From: Pontimonas salivibrio
Lineage (GTDB): Bacteria > Actinomycetota > Actinomycetes > Actinomycetales > Microbacteriaceae
Length of the DNA stretch: 64,000 nucleotides
Assembly (NCBI RefSeq): GCF_002950575.1
Contig: NZ_CP026923.1
Coordinates: forward strand, 496,001 to 560,000
Direction of reading: 5' to 3'
Shown: piece by piece, positions 51,014 through 60,272 of the stretch
How the letters are laid out: the number at the start of each line of letters is the position of its first letter
How positions within the stretch are numbered: the stretch's first letter is position 1
Notes under the pieces: generated by a model
What the model was told of the DNA's origin: nothing
Seen by the model: the letters and a program-made list of their open reading frames with translations, nothing else
Databases searched by the model: none
Translations under genes and position numbers: made by a program

Positions 51014-51712
51014 ATGAGCCCTCCCGACTGGGACGTCCTGCGCCGGGCATTAGGGGTCAGCGTCTCTGACGAGGCACTTCGTCATGCCCTGACGCATTCT
51101 AGTTACGCCTACGAAAACGGTGGTGCCGACAACGAGCGCCTTGAGTTTTTGGGCGATGCGGTGTTGGGCCAATCGGTGACCGCACTGCTCTACCAGCACT
51201 ACCCCGAGCTGCCAGAAGGCGAATTGGCCAAACGCCGCGCGGCCGTCGTCTCCACTCACGCCCTCGCGAAGGTTGCTACCGAGATTGGCCTCGGACATTT
51301 TCTTCTGCTCGGTCGAGGCGAAGAGCGTACTGATGGGCGCACCAAACCGTCCCTGCTGGCCGATGCACTAGAAGCAGTAATCGGGGCCGTGTTTATCGAA
51401 CAGGGCCATAAAGCTGCCGATGACGTCGTCATCGGCTTAATGGGCGAGACCATCAAAGACCCCCGCACTTTTGATGAGACGGCGGATCCTAAAACGGCGC
51501 TACAAGAACTCGCCGCCTCCCGGGCGCTGCCGCCCCCGCGTTACGTGTTGAGCGAGGACGGGCCTGATCACCAAAAAACGTTTAGTGCCGACGTGTTTAT
51601 TGACCACCCGCAACACTCTCCCGGACCCGTCGGTCGCGGGGTGGGAAGCAGTAAGAAGCTGTCCGAAATTGATGCCGCCCGCAACGCTCTGAGTGCGCTT
51701 CGAGGCTCCTAA
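51014..51712 (+). CDS. rnc: Ribonuclease III
   Basis: Double-strand-specific endoribonuclease (232 aa) for rRNA and mRNA processing. Signature NERLEFLGDAVLGQSVT near residue 40, second acidic site DALEAVIGAVFIEQG, and a C-terminal dsRNA-binding domain (DPKTALQELAASRALPPPRYVL...GVGSSKKLSEIDAARNAL). ATG 51014; the TAA stop directly abuts the mutM ATG. Confidence 0.96.
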   Translation: MSPPDWDVLRRALGVSVSDEALRHALTHSSYAYENGGADNERLEFLGDAVLGQSVTALLYQHYPELPEGELAKRRAAVVSTHALAKVATEIGLGHFLLLGRGEERTDGRTKPSLLADALEAVIGAVFIEQGHKAADDVVIGLMGETIKDPRTFDETADPKTALQELAASRALPPPRYVLSEDGPDHQKTFSADVFIDHPQHSPGPVGRGVGSSKKLSEIDAARNALSALRGS

Positions 51713-52666
51713 ATGCCCGAACTACCCGAAGTCGAGGTGGTCAGGCGAGGGATCGAGCCGTATTCCACCGGCTGGCAGATTGAGGATGTGCGCGTATTTG
51801 ATCCGCGTGCGCTGAAGCGACACGACGGCCCCGCAGAAGACTTCACTCACCGCCTGGTCGGTCGGACACTCCGCGGCGCGATTCGTCGAGGAAAGTTTTT
51901 GTGGTTGCCGCTATCTGATCCCTCATCGCCCGATCGGCCGGGCGATGAGGCGGTGGTGTGCCATTTGGGGATGTCCGGTCAGGTGCTCTTGGGCGAACAC
52001 CCGGACCAGTTTGGGGCACTGCTTCGTGTGTCGCTCGAGCTTCGTAGCCCATCGGGGCAATCGATCACCTGGGGTTTTGTCGACCAACGGCTTTTTGGTT
52101 CACTCGCCATCGACCGCCTGGTCGAAGCGACTGATGGGAAAAGCCCCAGCACGGGTACTCCGGTCCCTGCCGGTTGTGGGGGTGAGGATTCGAGGTTGCC
52201 CTCCCAGGTTCACCACATTGGACGAGACCTCCTCGACCCGGCTGTCGATGATGTCGTCCTCGCCAGAGCGATACGTAAAAAGTCTTCCGGCATTAAACGG
52301 GTACTGCTCGATCAGCGCCTCACCAGTGGGGTGGGAAACATTTATGCCGATGAGGCGCTCTATCGAAGCCGCCTGCACTACGACTACCCGGCATCCAGGT
52401 TGAGCCACGCCAAAGCGGTAGAACTCTTGGGTCATGTGCGAAAGGTATTTCAGGACGCATTGGCCGAAGGAGGCACCAGTTTTGATTGGCAGTACGTGAA
52501 CGTCAACGGCCAAAGCGGGTATTTCTCCCAGTCGCTTTCGGCCTACGGCCAAGATGGCACGCCGTGCGGGCGATGCGGTCGCACTATTGTGCGGGAACCG
52601 TTTATGAATCGCTCGTCGTTTCGGTGCCCCAGATGCCAACCGACACCGCGTAAACGGGTAGGTTAG
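51713..52666 (+). CDS. mutM: Formamidopyrimidine-DNA glycosylase
   Basis: Base-excision repair enzyme removing 8-oxoguanine (317 aa). The mature N-terminus PELPEVEVV carries the catalytic Pro and Glu; LLDQRLTSGVGNIYADEALYRSRLH is the H2TH region; the C-terminal zinc finger is CGRCGRTIVREPFMNRSSFRCPRC. About 30 residues longer than usual through an insertion (TDGKSPSTGTPVPAGCGGED, near 140-160). Immediately follows rnc. Confidence 0.96.
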   Translation: MPELPEVEVVRRGIEPYSTGWQIEDVRVFDPRALKRHDGPAEDFTHRLVGRTLRGAIRRGKFLWLPLSDPSSPDRPGDEAVVCHLGMSGQVLLGEHPDQFGALLRVSLELRSPSGQSITWGFVDQRLFGSLAIDRLVEATDGKSPSTGTPVPAGCGGEDSRLPSQVHHIGRDLLDPAVDDVVLARAIRKKSSGIKRVLLDQRLTSGVGNIYADEALYRSRLHYDYPASRLSHAKAVELLGHVRKVFQDALAEGGTSFDWQYVNVNGQSGYFSQSLSAYGQDGTPCGRCGRTIVREPFMNRSSFRCPRCQPTPRKRVG

Positions 52667-52720
52667 CCAGAAGAATTCCTGGGCAACAGCTCGGGGTATC
52701 GCCACAGCGTAGGAGTGTTG

Positions 52721-55700
52721 GTGCACCTAAAGTCCCTCACCATTAAGGGCTTTAAGTCGTTCGCTGAACCGACCACCCTTCAGTTTGAGCCTGGTGTCAC
52801 CTGCGTGGTGGGGCCAAACGGTTCCGGAAAATCCAACGTCGTCGACGCTTTGGCATGGGTGATGGGCGAGCAGGGGGCAAAAAGCCTCCGCGGTGGGTCC
52901 ATGGAAGATGTCATCTTCGCGGGCACCCAATCGAGGGGACCACTGGGTCGAGCTGAAGTGAGCCTCACCATCGACAACTCTGATGGTGTGTTGCCCATTG
53001 ATTACTCCGAGGTCACCATTTCTCGCACCCTGTTTCGAAACGGCTCCAGCGAATACGCCATCAACCGAGAATCGGCCAGGTTGTTAGATGTTCAAGAGCT
53101 CCTGTCCGACACGGGGCTCGGTCGAGAAATGCACGTCATAGTCGGCCAAGGCCAACTCGACCGTGTCCTCTACGCCTCCGCCGATGACCGTAGGCGCTTC
53201 ATCGAAGAAGCAGCGGGGATTACCAAGCACCGCCGCCGGAAAGAAAAAACGGTTCGCAAACTAGAAGCCATGGATGGCAACCTCACCCGCCTCCAAGACC
53301 TCGTCAACGAAATTCGTCGTCAACTCAAACCCCTGGGTCGCCAAGCAGACGTCGCGAGAGAAGCCCAAAGTATTCAATCGGCGGTGCGCGACGCCAAATC
53401 GCGTCTCCTCGCCGACGATGTCGCCACCCTCCAGCGGGAACTGGCCGACTACCAGGCCAGTGAAGGCGCCAGTGCCAGTGAGCGTGCCCTGGTTCAGACC
53501 GAACTAGACCGTGTCGTGGAAGAAAGCGCCTCCCTCGAGGCACAGCGGGCCAGCACAGGAGTCGCCGAAGCCCGCGGCGTGGATAGTTCACTTCGACAGG
53601 TCGCCGAGCGTATCGACTCCCTCCACGCGCTCGCGGCCGAGCGGGTCAGCTTGTTGGCCGAGCAGAGTGAAGCAAGCGATATTGGTCCCGGGGTGAGTGA
53701 TGACGAACGCGACGAGGCCGAAGGGTTAGTCGATACGGCCCGTCAGGCGCTCGCCGCAGCCGAAGTCGAACTGGGCGATAAAGCGGCCCTCACTGCTAGT
53801 GCCCGCGCTGCCCTAGAAGCGTTTGACACACAGCTACAGCAATCCCGCGCTGCTCGAGACACCTGGTTGCGAAAAAACCAGGAGCGCCAAGAAGCGCTCG
53901 CGGTGGCTCACTCTCGACTAGAAAATGCCACTGCCGATGTTGCCGTCGCGAAAGAGGCCGTGGTGTTAGCCGATGAGCGCATTGCGGAATTGGAGCGCCA
54001 ATGGCACGACGCACAGGTTGACGGGGACGACTCAGGAGAAGCATCCACTGACAGCGCTGAGGGCGCACTGCAAGACGCCTGGCGGCGTGAAGCAGAAGCC
54101 GAAGAACACGTAGACACTCTGCGTCATGAACTGCACCGGTTGGAGCGAGAAAAAGATGCCCTCGCTGCCACAGTGCACACACTGAGCCTCGCGTTGGAGA
54201 GTGACCAAGCGGGCACCGGGGAGCAGCTAGAAGGTGTTCGTGGCCGCGTTGCCGACCTCATCAGCATTAATCCCGGTTTCGAAAAAGCCATTGCCCGTGC
54301 GCTCGGCGTACTAGCTGACGCACTGGTCGTGTCCACCCGTCAGGCGGCCCTCGATCTCACCCGCGGGGTGAGCGGCCGCGACGATGCGAGGCTGTCCCTC
54401 GTCGTCGATGAAGTACACGCCACCTCGGAGCGTGTCGAGTTGGAAGGTTTAGTTTCAGCCGCTGATGTCGCCAATGGCCCAGAAGGACTCATGAGGGTTC
54501 TTCACCGGGTGTTTATCGCCGAGGATTTAGACGAAATCAACACCCACTGGGTGGGTCACCCGGAGCTGCCCGCCGACGTCGTCATTGTCACCAAAGCGGG
54601 TGACCTGTTTTCTGGAACCAGGGTGCAAGCCGGAAGTGGCGCACAACAAAGCGCCGTGGAGTTAACCGCAGAGCGCGACCAAGCCACCACGGAACTCCAG
54701 CGGGTCTCCACTGAGGTGGAACGGGCGGCCAGCCGACTGGAACAGGCACAACACGACGCCACGCAGGCCTCAGCCGAAGCAAAGCGAGCCCTAGCCGAAG
54801 TGCGTGAATTTGAAGCCAGTAGGGCAGCGCGCAGCGAAGCGCTTTCCAGTTTGGCCGCCACCTTAGATTCGGCCAGGGGCGAGCGGGAGCGGGCGCAAGC
54901 CCGAGTCGACCAGGCAGAAGCAGCCAAGTCGCTGGCTGCTGAGGCACTAGACAACGCGGGACAACACAGTGAGGCAGAGCCAGAGCCCATCGTCGCGGTC
55001 GATGAATCCGGTCGTGCTGCTCTCGCGGAAGCCCTTGAACTGGCGCGTGCGGGGGAAGTGGATGCCCGGGTGGCTGTTGAAGCAGCACGCTCCCACGTGG
55101 GTTACCAAGAATCCCAGGTAGTGGCCCTCCAGCAGCGCCACCAGGCATGGCTAGACCAGCGGGAAAAAGAAGCCCACCGTGCTGCCGCGAGACGTGAGCT
55201 ACACCGTCGCTCCACCAGCGTCGCCGCGATTACTCCCGCGCTCGTGCGGGTGGCGAGGGCCAGTGTGGAGGAATCGTCACGGCGGGTCGCCGAACTGGAA
55301 GCAGCACGGGCCTCCAGTGACGAAAAAGCGGCCGCGCTTCGACAGCGCGAAGCGCAATTACGGGAGCGCCTGACCGCGCTCACCGACAGTGTGCACTCGG
55401 TCGAAATGCACATCTATGAACGAAACCTGCAACTGGGCCAACTGACCCAAAAGGCCACCGATGAACTGGGCTTGAGCCTTGACGTGTTGATCAGCGAATA
55501 CGGCCCCGACCAGCCCGTGCCCCTCCAAGAAGGGGAAGAGGAAGATGCTGCCCCCACCGACAGCGCTGAGGACAGTCGCGCTGAAGATGGTGGCGCAGAG
55601 GATGCTGGGGCTGAAGATGGTGTGGCTTGGACCCCCGCCACGAAGCCTTTTGATCGGGCTGAGCAGCAGAAGCGTTTAGCGCGGGCACAAAAACAGTTGG

Positions 55701-56320
55701 ATGCTCTAGGGCGAGTAAACCCCCTCGCGTTGGAAGAGTTTGATGCGATGGAAAAACGCCACCAATACTTGGTGGAACAGCTCGAGGATGTGAACGCCTC
55801 CAAGCGGGATTTGTTGTCCATTGTTGACGACATTGACGACACCATGCGTGATGTGTTTATGGCGGCTTTTGCCGACACGAAAGCGGCCTTTGATGAAGTG
55901 TTCCCGGTGTTGTTCCCCGGGGGTCAAGGGGCACTGAGTTTGACCGACCCTGACGCTCCACTCACCACCGGTGTTGAGGTGTCGGTCCGCCCTCGAGGCA
56001 AAAACATTGAGAGATTATCTCTGCTCTCTGGTGGTGAGCGTTCGCTGGCTGCCGTCGCCCTGTTGATCGCCATTTTTATTGCCCGCCCGAGCCCCTTCTA
56101 CATCCTCGATGAAATCGAGGCGGCACTAGATGACGCCAACTTGGGCCGCCTGCTGGATGTGATGGGGACGCTGCGAAAAGATTCGCAGCTGATCATCATC
56201 ACCCACCAAAAACGGACCATGGAAATCGCTGACGCCCTTTACGGGGTATCGATGCGAGATGACGGCGTGAGTGCTGTGGTGGGCCAGCGGGTGCGAGACG
56301 AAGCACTCACCAACGCGTAA
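52721..56320 (+). CDS. smc: Chromosome segregation protein SMC
   Basis: Condensin ATPase (1199 aa). Walker A GPNGSGKSNVVDAL (about 31-45), long coiled coils, hinge around 500-640 (VRGRVADLISINPGFEKAIARALG), signature LSGGERSLAAVALL and Walker B FYILDEIEAALDD. Before the second ATPase half, residues about 932-975 hold an unusual acidic Ala/Glu/Asp stretch (EEEDAAPTDSAEDSRAEDGG). Start GTG 52721 chosen because AGGAG lies 5 nt upstream and it gives MHLKSLTIKGFKSFA, the usual start; GTG 52715 is in frame but overlaps that site. Confidence 0.97.
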   Translation: MHLKSLTIKGFKSFAEPTTLQFEPGVTCVVGPNGSGKSNVVDALAWVMGEQGAKSLRGGSMEDVIFAGTQSRGPLGRAEVSLTIDNSDGVLPIDYSEVTISRTLFRNGSSEYAINRESARLLDVQELLSDTGLGREMHVIVGQGQLDRVLYASADDRRRFIEEAAGITKHRRRKEKTVRKLEAMDGNLTRLQDLVNEIRRQLKPLGRQADVAREAQSIQSAVRDAKSRLLADDVATLQRELADYQASEGASASERALVQTELDRVVEESASLEAQRASTGVAEARGVDSSLRQVAERIDSLHALAAERVSLLAEQSEASDIGPGVSDDERDEAEGLVDTARQALAAAEVELGDKAALTASARAALEAFDTQLQQSRAARDTWLRKNQERQEALAVAHSRLENATADVAVAKEAVVLADERIAELERQWHDAQVDGDDSGEASTDSAEGALQDAWRREAEAEEHVDTLRHELHRLEREKDALAATVHTLSLALESDQAGTGEQLEGVRGRVADLISINPGFEKAIARALGVLADALVVSTRQAALDLTRGVSGRDDARLSLVVDEVHATSERVELEGLVSAADVANGPEGLMRVLHRVFIAEDLDEINTHWVGHPELPADVVIVTKAGDLFSGTRVQAGSGAQQSAVELTAERDQATTELQRVSTEVERAASRLEQAQHDATQASAEAKRALAEVREFEASRAARSEALSSLAATLDSARGERERAQARVDQAEAAKSLAAEALDNAGQHSEAEPEPIVAVDESGRAALAEALELARAGEVDARVAVEAARSHVGYQESQVVALQQRHQAWLDQREKEAHRAAARRELHRRSTSVAAITPALVRVARASVEESSRRVAELEAARASSDEKAAALRQREAQLRERLTALTDSVHSVEMHIYERNLQLGQLTQKATDELGLSLDVLISEYGPDQPVPLQEGEEEDAAPTDSAEDSRAEDGGAEDAGAEDGVAWTPATKPFDRAEQQKRLARAQKQLDALGRVNPLALEEFDAMEKRHQYLVEQLEDVNASKRDLLSIVDDIDDTMRDVFMAAFADTKAAFDEVFPVLFPGGQGALSLTDPDAPLTTGVEVSVRPRGKNIERLSLLSGGERSLAAVALLIAIFIARPSPFYILDEIEAALDDANLGRLLDVMGTLRKDSQLIIITHQKRTMEIADALYGVSMRDDGVSAVVGQRVRDEALTNA

Positions 56321-56363
56321 GCCTCTCGCAACACGCGGCTTACCGGTAGCGTCCCACCCACGG

Positions 56364-56369
56364 TAGTGT
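56364..56369 (+). promoter_or_regulatory. Predicted -10 box of the small membrane protein gene
   Basis: TAGTGT ends 7 nt before the GTG at 56377. Confidence 0.45.
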
Positions 56370-56376
56370 GTGGCGT

Positions 56377-56535
56377 GTGGGACGCAAGCAGGCCTTTGGC
56401 TGGACACTCATTGCCGCAGCAGCAGTCATCAGCGCCTCCATTTTCACTCAGGCAATCATCGCCGGATCCGAAGTGCCCGTCAGCTCTTCCACAGACACCC
56501 CCGTGGTGCCCCTCGCCCCGGTAGAAGGCGAATAG
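56377..56535 (+). CDS. Small single-helix membrane protein, hypothetical
   Basis: 52-residue open frame between smc and ftsY: a basic start (MGRKQAFGW), one hydrophobic helix (TLIAAAAVISASIFTQAIIAG) and a Pro/Ser/Val tail ending VPLAPVEGE. Strong third-position G/C supports real coding. Stop is 5 nt before the ftsY GTG, suggesting coupling. Predicted topology by the positive-inside rule is N-in/C-out. I recognise no family. It could be an independent small protein or the detached anchor of FtsY, which here begins straight at its N domain. Confidence 0.6.
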   Translation: MGRKQAFGWTLIAAAAVISASIFTQAIIAGSEVPVSSSTDTPVVPLAPVEGE

Positions 56536-56540
56536 TCCCG

Positions 56541-57407
56541 GTGGCCACTTGGTCTTTAGGCCGCGCCCTTCGTGGGTTGTGGCAGCAAGAAACTCTTGAT
56601 GAGTCCACCTGGGAAGACCTCGAAGATGCCCTGTTGATGGCTGATGCCGGTGTGGAATACACCGAAGCATTGTTGACAGAAGTGCGCAGTGAAGCAGAGC
56701 GCATTGGGCTTACTCGCCCCAGCGATGTGAAGGCGTTGTTGGCAGAGCGTATTGAAGCCCACTTGGCCGAATACGACCCCACCTTGACCCTGACGGAGCG
56801 ACCCGCTGTGGTGCTCATTGTGGGAGTAAACGGTGTGGGCAAAACCACAACGATTGGCAAGTTCGCCAAATATTTGCGAAGTGCCGGACGCAGTGTGCTG
56901 ATTGGGGCTGCCGACACATTTCGGGCGGCCGCTGTCGATCAGCTGAGCCACTGGGCCACTCGTGCGGATGCCCAGATTGTCACCCCCGAAAAAGACGGTC
57001 AAGATCCCGCATCTGTCGCCTACCAGGCAGTCGCTCGCGCGATGGAGCAACACATTGATGTGGTCTTGATCGACACGGCTGGTCGCCTCCAGACCAAATC
57101 GGACCTGATGGATGAGTTGGGGAAAGTGCGCCGCGTGGTGGAAAAGCTCACGCCGGTATCTGAAGTGTTGCTGGTGTTGGATGCGACCACCGGCCAAAAC
57201 GGCCTATCTCAGGCGGAGCTGTTTTTAGAACACGCAGGGGTGACCGGTTTGGTGCTCACCAAACTGGACGGTTCAGCCCGTGGAGGTTTCGTACTCGCCG
57301 TGCAACAGCGCACCGGGTTGCCGGTGAAACTCATTGGCGACGGTGAAGGCCTCGACAACCTGCGAGGCTTTTCGGCCAAAGCCTTCGCCACCGCATTAAT
57401 CGACTAA
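56541..57407 (+). CDS. ftsY: Signal recognition particle receptor FtsY
   Basis: SRP receptor GTPase (288 aa) docking SRP-ribosome complexes at the membrane. N domain (WSLGRALRGLWQQETLDESTWEDLEDALLMADAGVEYTEAL), G1 GVNGVGKTTTIGKFA, the I-box/G2 region DTFRAAAVDQL, G3 DTAGRLQT, G4 TKLDGSARGG and closing GEGLDNLRGFSAKAF. There is no acidic A domain or N-terminal membrane helix, which FtsY of Streptomyces possesses. Start GTG 56541; a longer frame to 56370 lies antisense in composition to the small membrane gene and lacks support. Confidence 0.95.
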   Translation: MATWSLGRALRGLWQQETLDESTWEDLEDALLMADAGVEYTEALLTEVRSEAERIGLTRPSDVKALLAERIEAHLAEYDPTLTLTERPAVVLIVGVNGVGKTTTIGKFAKYLRSAGRSVLIGAADTFRAAAVDQLSHWATRADAQIVTPEKDGQDPASVAYQAVARAMEQHIDVVLIDTAGRLQTKSDLMDELGKVRRVVEKLTPVSEVLLVLDATTGQNGLSQAELFLEHAGVTGLVLTKLDGSARGGFVLAVQQRTGLPVKLIGDGEGLDNLRGFSAKAFATALID

Positions 57408-57925
57408 CCCCCACTTGGGTGCTGGTTCGCGTAAGAGACGCGCAGCTGGTTGTAGTGGGCGGCGTTAGCGCGAATCGCCTCAATTTCTTCACTACCCAAT
57501 TCGCGGCGGACTTTGGCCGGAAGGCCCGCCACCAGGCTCCCAGGCGGAATGACTTGACCTTCTAACACCACCGCGCCTGCTGCAACAAGTGACCCGGTGC
57601 CGATTACGGCACCGTTTAACACGGTGGCGCCCATACCAATCAGGCAATCATTTTCAATGGTGCAGCCGTGCAACGTCGCGTTGTGGCCCACACTGACACC
57701 CTCACCAATAGTGACCGGGTAACCGGGGTCGGCGTGGACGGCGACCCCGTCTTGAATGTTGGACCCCCGACCGAGGGTGATGATTTCGGTGTCACCTCGC
57801 AGCACCGCGTGAAAGAGCACACAGGCGTCTGGTTCAATCACGACGCGACCGATCAGGTCTGCGCTCGCGGCCACGTAGGCGGAGTGATCCACCTGGGGGG
57901 TGTGGTCGTCAAAGGAATATCTCAC
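57404..57925 (-). CDS. Gamma-class carbonic anhydrase family protein
   Basis: Left-handed beta-helix hexapeptide-repeat protein (173 aa), YrdA/PaaY/CaiE type. Repeats such as IGEGVSVGHNATLHGCTIENDCLIGMGATVLNGAVIGTGSLVAAGAVV-like rungs run through the middle, with the histidines expected to bind metal (VAVHADPG, VGHNATLHG). GTG 57925 is 6 nt after a minus-strand TAGTCT box. Overlaps the end of ftsY by 4 nt, convergently. Carbonic anhydrase activity is plausible but not provable from sequence. Confidence 0.9.
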   Translation of the reverse strand: MRYSFDDHTPQVDHSAYVAASADLIGRVVIEPDACVLFHAVLRGDTEIITLGRGSNIQDGVAVHADPGYPVTIGEGVSVGHNATLHGCTIENDCLIGMGATVLNGAVIGTGSLVAAGAVVLEGQVIPPGSLVAGLPAKVRRELGSEEIEAIRANAAHYNQLRVSYANQHPSGG

Positions 57926-57931
57926 CCCACC

Positions 57932-57937
57932 AGACTA
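57932..57937 (-). promoter_or_regulatory. Predicted -10 box of leaderless gamma-CA gene
   Basis: TAGTCT on the minus strand, 6 nt before the GTG at 57925. Confidence 0.55.
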
Positions 57938-57968
57938 CGACTCGGGTGGCCTGTGAGGGCCACTCGGC

Positions 57969-57974
57969 TAGGCT
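57969..57974 (+). promoter_or_regulatory. Predicted -10 box of ffh
   Basis: TAGGCT ends 9 nt before the ATG at 57984. Confidence 0.6.
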
Positions 57975-57983
57975 TTAGCCACC

Positions 57984-59468
57984 ATGGCATTTGGTTCCCT
58001 CTCCGATCGGTTAACCGAGACCTTCCGTTCGCTGCGCTCAAAAGGTCGACTGTCACCGAGCGATATTGATAAGACGGTCCGCGAAATACGTCGAGCCCTG
58101 CTCGATTCTGACGTCGCCCTCGAAGTAGTGAAATCGTTCACTCAGGCGGTGCGGGAGCGCGCCCTGGGTGATGACGTCAATAAGGCACTAAACCCCGCCC
58201 AACAGGTTGTCAGCATTGTGATGGAGGAGCTAGAAGCCATCCTCGGAGGCACTGGCCGGGGGCTCACTTTCTCGAAAACTCCCCCCACGGTGATCATGTT
58301 GGCCGGCCTGCAGGGTGCCGGTAAAACGACGTTGGCGGGAAAACTCGCCAAATACTTGAAAGCCGAAGGTCACACCCCCGTGTTGGTGGCCTGTGACCTG
58401 CAACGCCCCGGTGCGGTTGACCAGCTGCAAATTGTGGGTGGCCAGGTCGAGGTTCCGGTGTTTGCCCCGGAACCCGGTAGCGGAGTGGGCGACCCGGTGA
58501 AGGTCGCGAAAGATTCTCTTCGTTTCGCCACCGACAAACTCCACGACGTCGTCATTGTCGACACCGCGGGTCGTACCGGTGTTGATGAGGACATGATGGC
58601 GCAGGCGAGGGCCATTCGGGATGCGGTCACACCCGACGAAGTGCTTTTTGTCTTAGACGCCATGATCGGTCAAGACGCTGTTCACACAGCCAGAGCGTTC
58701 GGTGACGGAGTCGACTTCACTGGGGTGGTCCTCACCAAACTCGACGGCGACCAAAAAGGTGGTGCCGCCCTCAGTGTGAAGGGCATCACCGACCGCGACA
58801 TTCTCTTTGCCTCAACGGGTGAAAAGCTCGACGACTTCGAAGTGTTCCACCCGGATCGGATGGCTAAGCGCATCCTCGACCTGGGTGACGTGATGACACT
58901 CATCGAACAGGCCCAAAAGGCCTTCGATGAGGAATCTAGGGCGGAAATGGAACAAAAGTTCCTCTCCGACACGTTCACCCTCGATGACTTTCTTGACCAA
59001 CTCCAGCAGGTCAAAAAAATGGGGTCCCTCCAGTCGATGATCGGCATGCTGCCGGGCGCCAGGGGCATGAAAGAGCAGCTGGACAACGTCGACGATAAAG
59101 ATATTGCCCGCACCGAAGCGATCATCCGGTCGATGACTCCGACCGAGCGGGTGAACCCCAAACTGTTAAACGCGTCTCGTCGCAAACGCATCGCCCTGGG
59201 TTCCGGTGTGAGTGTCACCGACGTGAACCAGTTGATGGCACGCTTCGAACAGGCCCAAAAAATGATGAAAACTGTCGCCAAAGGTGGTGTTCCCCAAATA
59301 CCGGGCATGGGTCCGGTCGGTGCGGGAGGCGGCTCTGGCAAATCGAAACGCAAAGGCAAAGCGAAAAAACCTAAAGCACGCTCGGGTAACCCGGCCACCC
59401 GCGCCCAACAGCTCCGAGGCGGCAAACCTCCCGAAGCACCCGGGTCCAGTTTCGGCCTTTCGGGCTAG
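57984..59468 (+). CDS. ffh: Signal recognition particle protein Ffh
   Basis: SRP54 GTPase (494 aa), binding signal sequences and 4.5S RNA. NG domain: G1 GLQGAGKTTLAGKLA, ACDLQRPGAVDQL, DTAGRTGVDEDMM, TKLDGDQKGGAALSV. The methionine-rich M domain follows (KKMGSLQSMIGMLPGARGMKEQ, SMTPTERVNPKLLNASRRKRIALGSGVSV). C-terminal tail is Gly/Lys-rich (GKSKRKGKAKKPKARSG). ATG 57984 is only 9 nt after the -10 box. Confidence 0.97.
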   Translation: MAFGSLSDRLTETFRSLRSKGRLSPSDIDKTVREIRRALLDSDVALEVVKSFTQAVRERALGDDVNKALNPAQQVVSIVMEELEAILGGTGRGLTFSKTPPTVIMLAGLQGAGKTTLAGKLAKYLKAEGHTPVLVACDLQRPGAVDQLQIVGGQVEVPVFAPEPGSGVGDPVKVAKDSLRFATDKLHDVVIVDTAGRTGVDEDMMAQARAIRDAVTPDEVLFVLDAMIGQDAVHTARAFGDGVDFTGVVLTKLDGDQKGGAALSVKGITDRDILFASTGEKLDDFEVFHPDRMAKRILDLGDVMTLIEQAQKAFDEESRAEMEQKFLSDTFTLDDFLDQLQQVKKMGSLQSMIGMLPGARGMKEQLDNVDDKDIARTEAIIRSMTPTERVNPKLLNASRRKRIALGSGVSVTDVNQLMARFEQAQKMMKTVAKGGVPQIPGMGPVGAGGGSGKSKRKGKAKKPKARSGNPATRAQQLRGGKPPEAPGSSFGLSG

Positions 59469-59636
59469 TTTTTCGGTAACGGTCACATGGGGCCAAGGAA
59501 TCTGACAGAATAGGACGCTGGTAACACCACCGTCCGACCCTCTATCTGTCGGTAGTGCCCGACCACCGCTTTCTCGCAAGCAGACCCCACCTGGTTTTGC
59601 GAGCCTGGCACCAATACCCATCACGACTGGAGAAAC

Positions 59637-60269
59637 GTGGCTGTCAAGATTCGACTGAAGCGCATGGGAAAAATCCACGCGCCCTACTACCGCATTGTTG
59701 TGGCCGATTCGCGCAAAAAGCGCGATGGCCGCGTCATTGAAGAGATCGGGAAATACCACCCGACAGAGAACCCTTCGCTGATCGAGGTCACCTCGGAGCG
59801 CGCCCTCTACTGGTTGGGTGTTGGAGCACAGCCCACCCCCCAGGTGTTGGCGATTTTGAAGCTCACCGGCGACTGGGGCACCTTCAAGGGTGAAAAGGGT
59901 GCCAAGAACATGGTGCAGCCTCCAGAGCCCAAGCCTGAGTTCAACCCGGACACCAAGAAGAAGCCCGTCTTGAAGCCGAAGGCCAAAACTGAGCCGGCCA
60001 AGGCCGAAGCACCCGCTGAGGCAGTAGCCGAAGCCCCCGCCGAAGCTGCTCCGGTCGAAGACACCCCTGCGGAAGAGACCCCTGCGGAAGAGACCCCCGC
60101 TACTGAAGAGGCCGCTACTGACGCTGCGCCTGCCGAGGAAGCTCCCGCTGAGGACGCTCCCGCAGCTGCGGCCGAAGAGGCACCCGCTGAAGCTGCGGCC
60201 GAAGAGGCACCCGCTGAAGCTGCTGCCGAAGGCGACGACGCCAAAGCCAAAGCTGAAAAGGCCGAGTAG
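59637..60269 (+). CDS. rpsP: 30S ribosomal protein S16 with long acidic extension
   Basis: S16 (210 aa). The ribosomal core is residues 1 to about 90 ([31 protein letters not shown]...[11 protein letters not shown]). The remainder, about 120 residues, is a low-complexity Ala/Glu/Pro tail ([20 protein letters not shown]). Extensions occur in actinobacterial S16, but this one makes up over half the protein. GTG start with GGAG 5 nt upstream. First gene of rpsP-khpA-rimM-trmD. Confidence 0.96.
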   Translation: MAVKIRLKRMGKIHAPYYRIVVADSRKKRDGRVIEEIGKYHPTENPSLIEVTSERALYWLGVGAQPTPQVLAILKLTGDWGTFKGEKGAKNMVQPPEPKPEFNPDTKKKPVLKPKAKTEPAKAEAPAEAVAEAPAEAAPVEDTPAEETPAEETPATEEAATDAAPAEEAPAEDAPAAAAEEAPAEAAAEEAPAEAAAEGDDAKAKAEKAE

Positions 60270-60272
60270 AGC

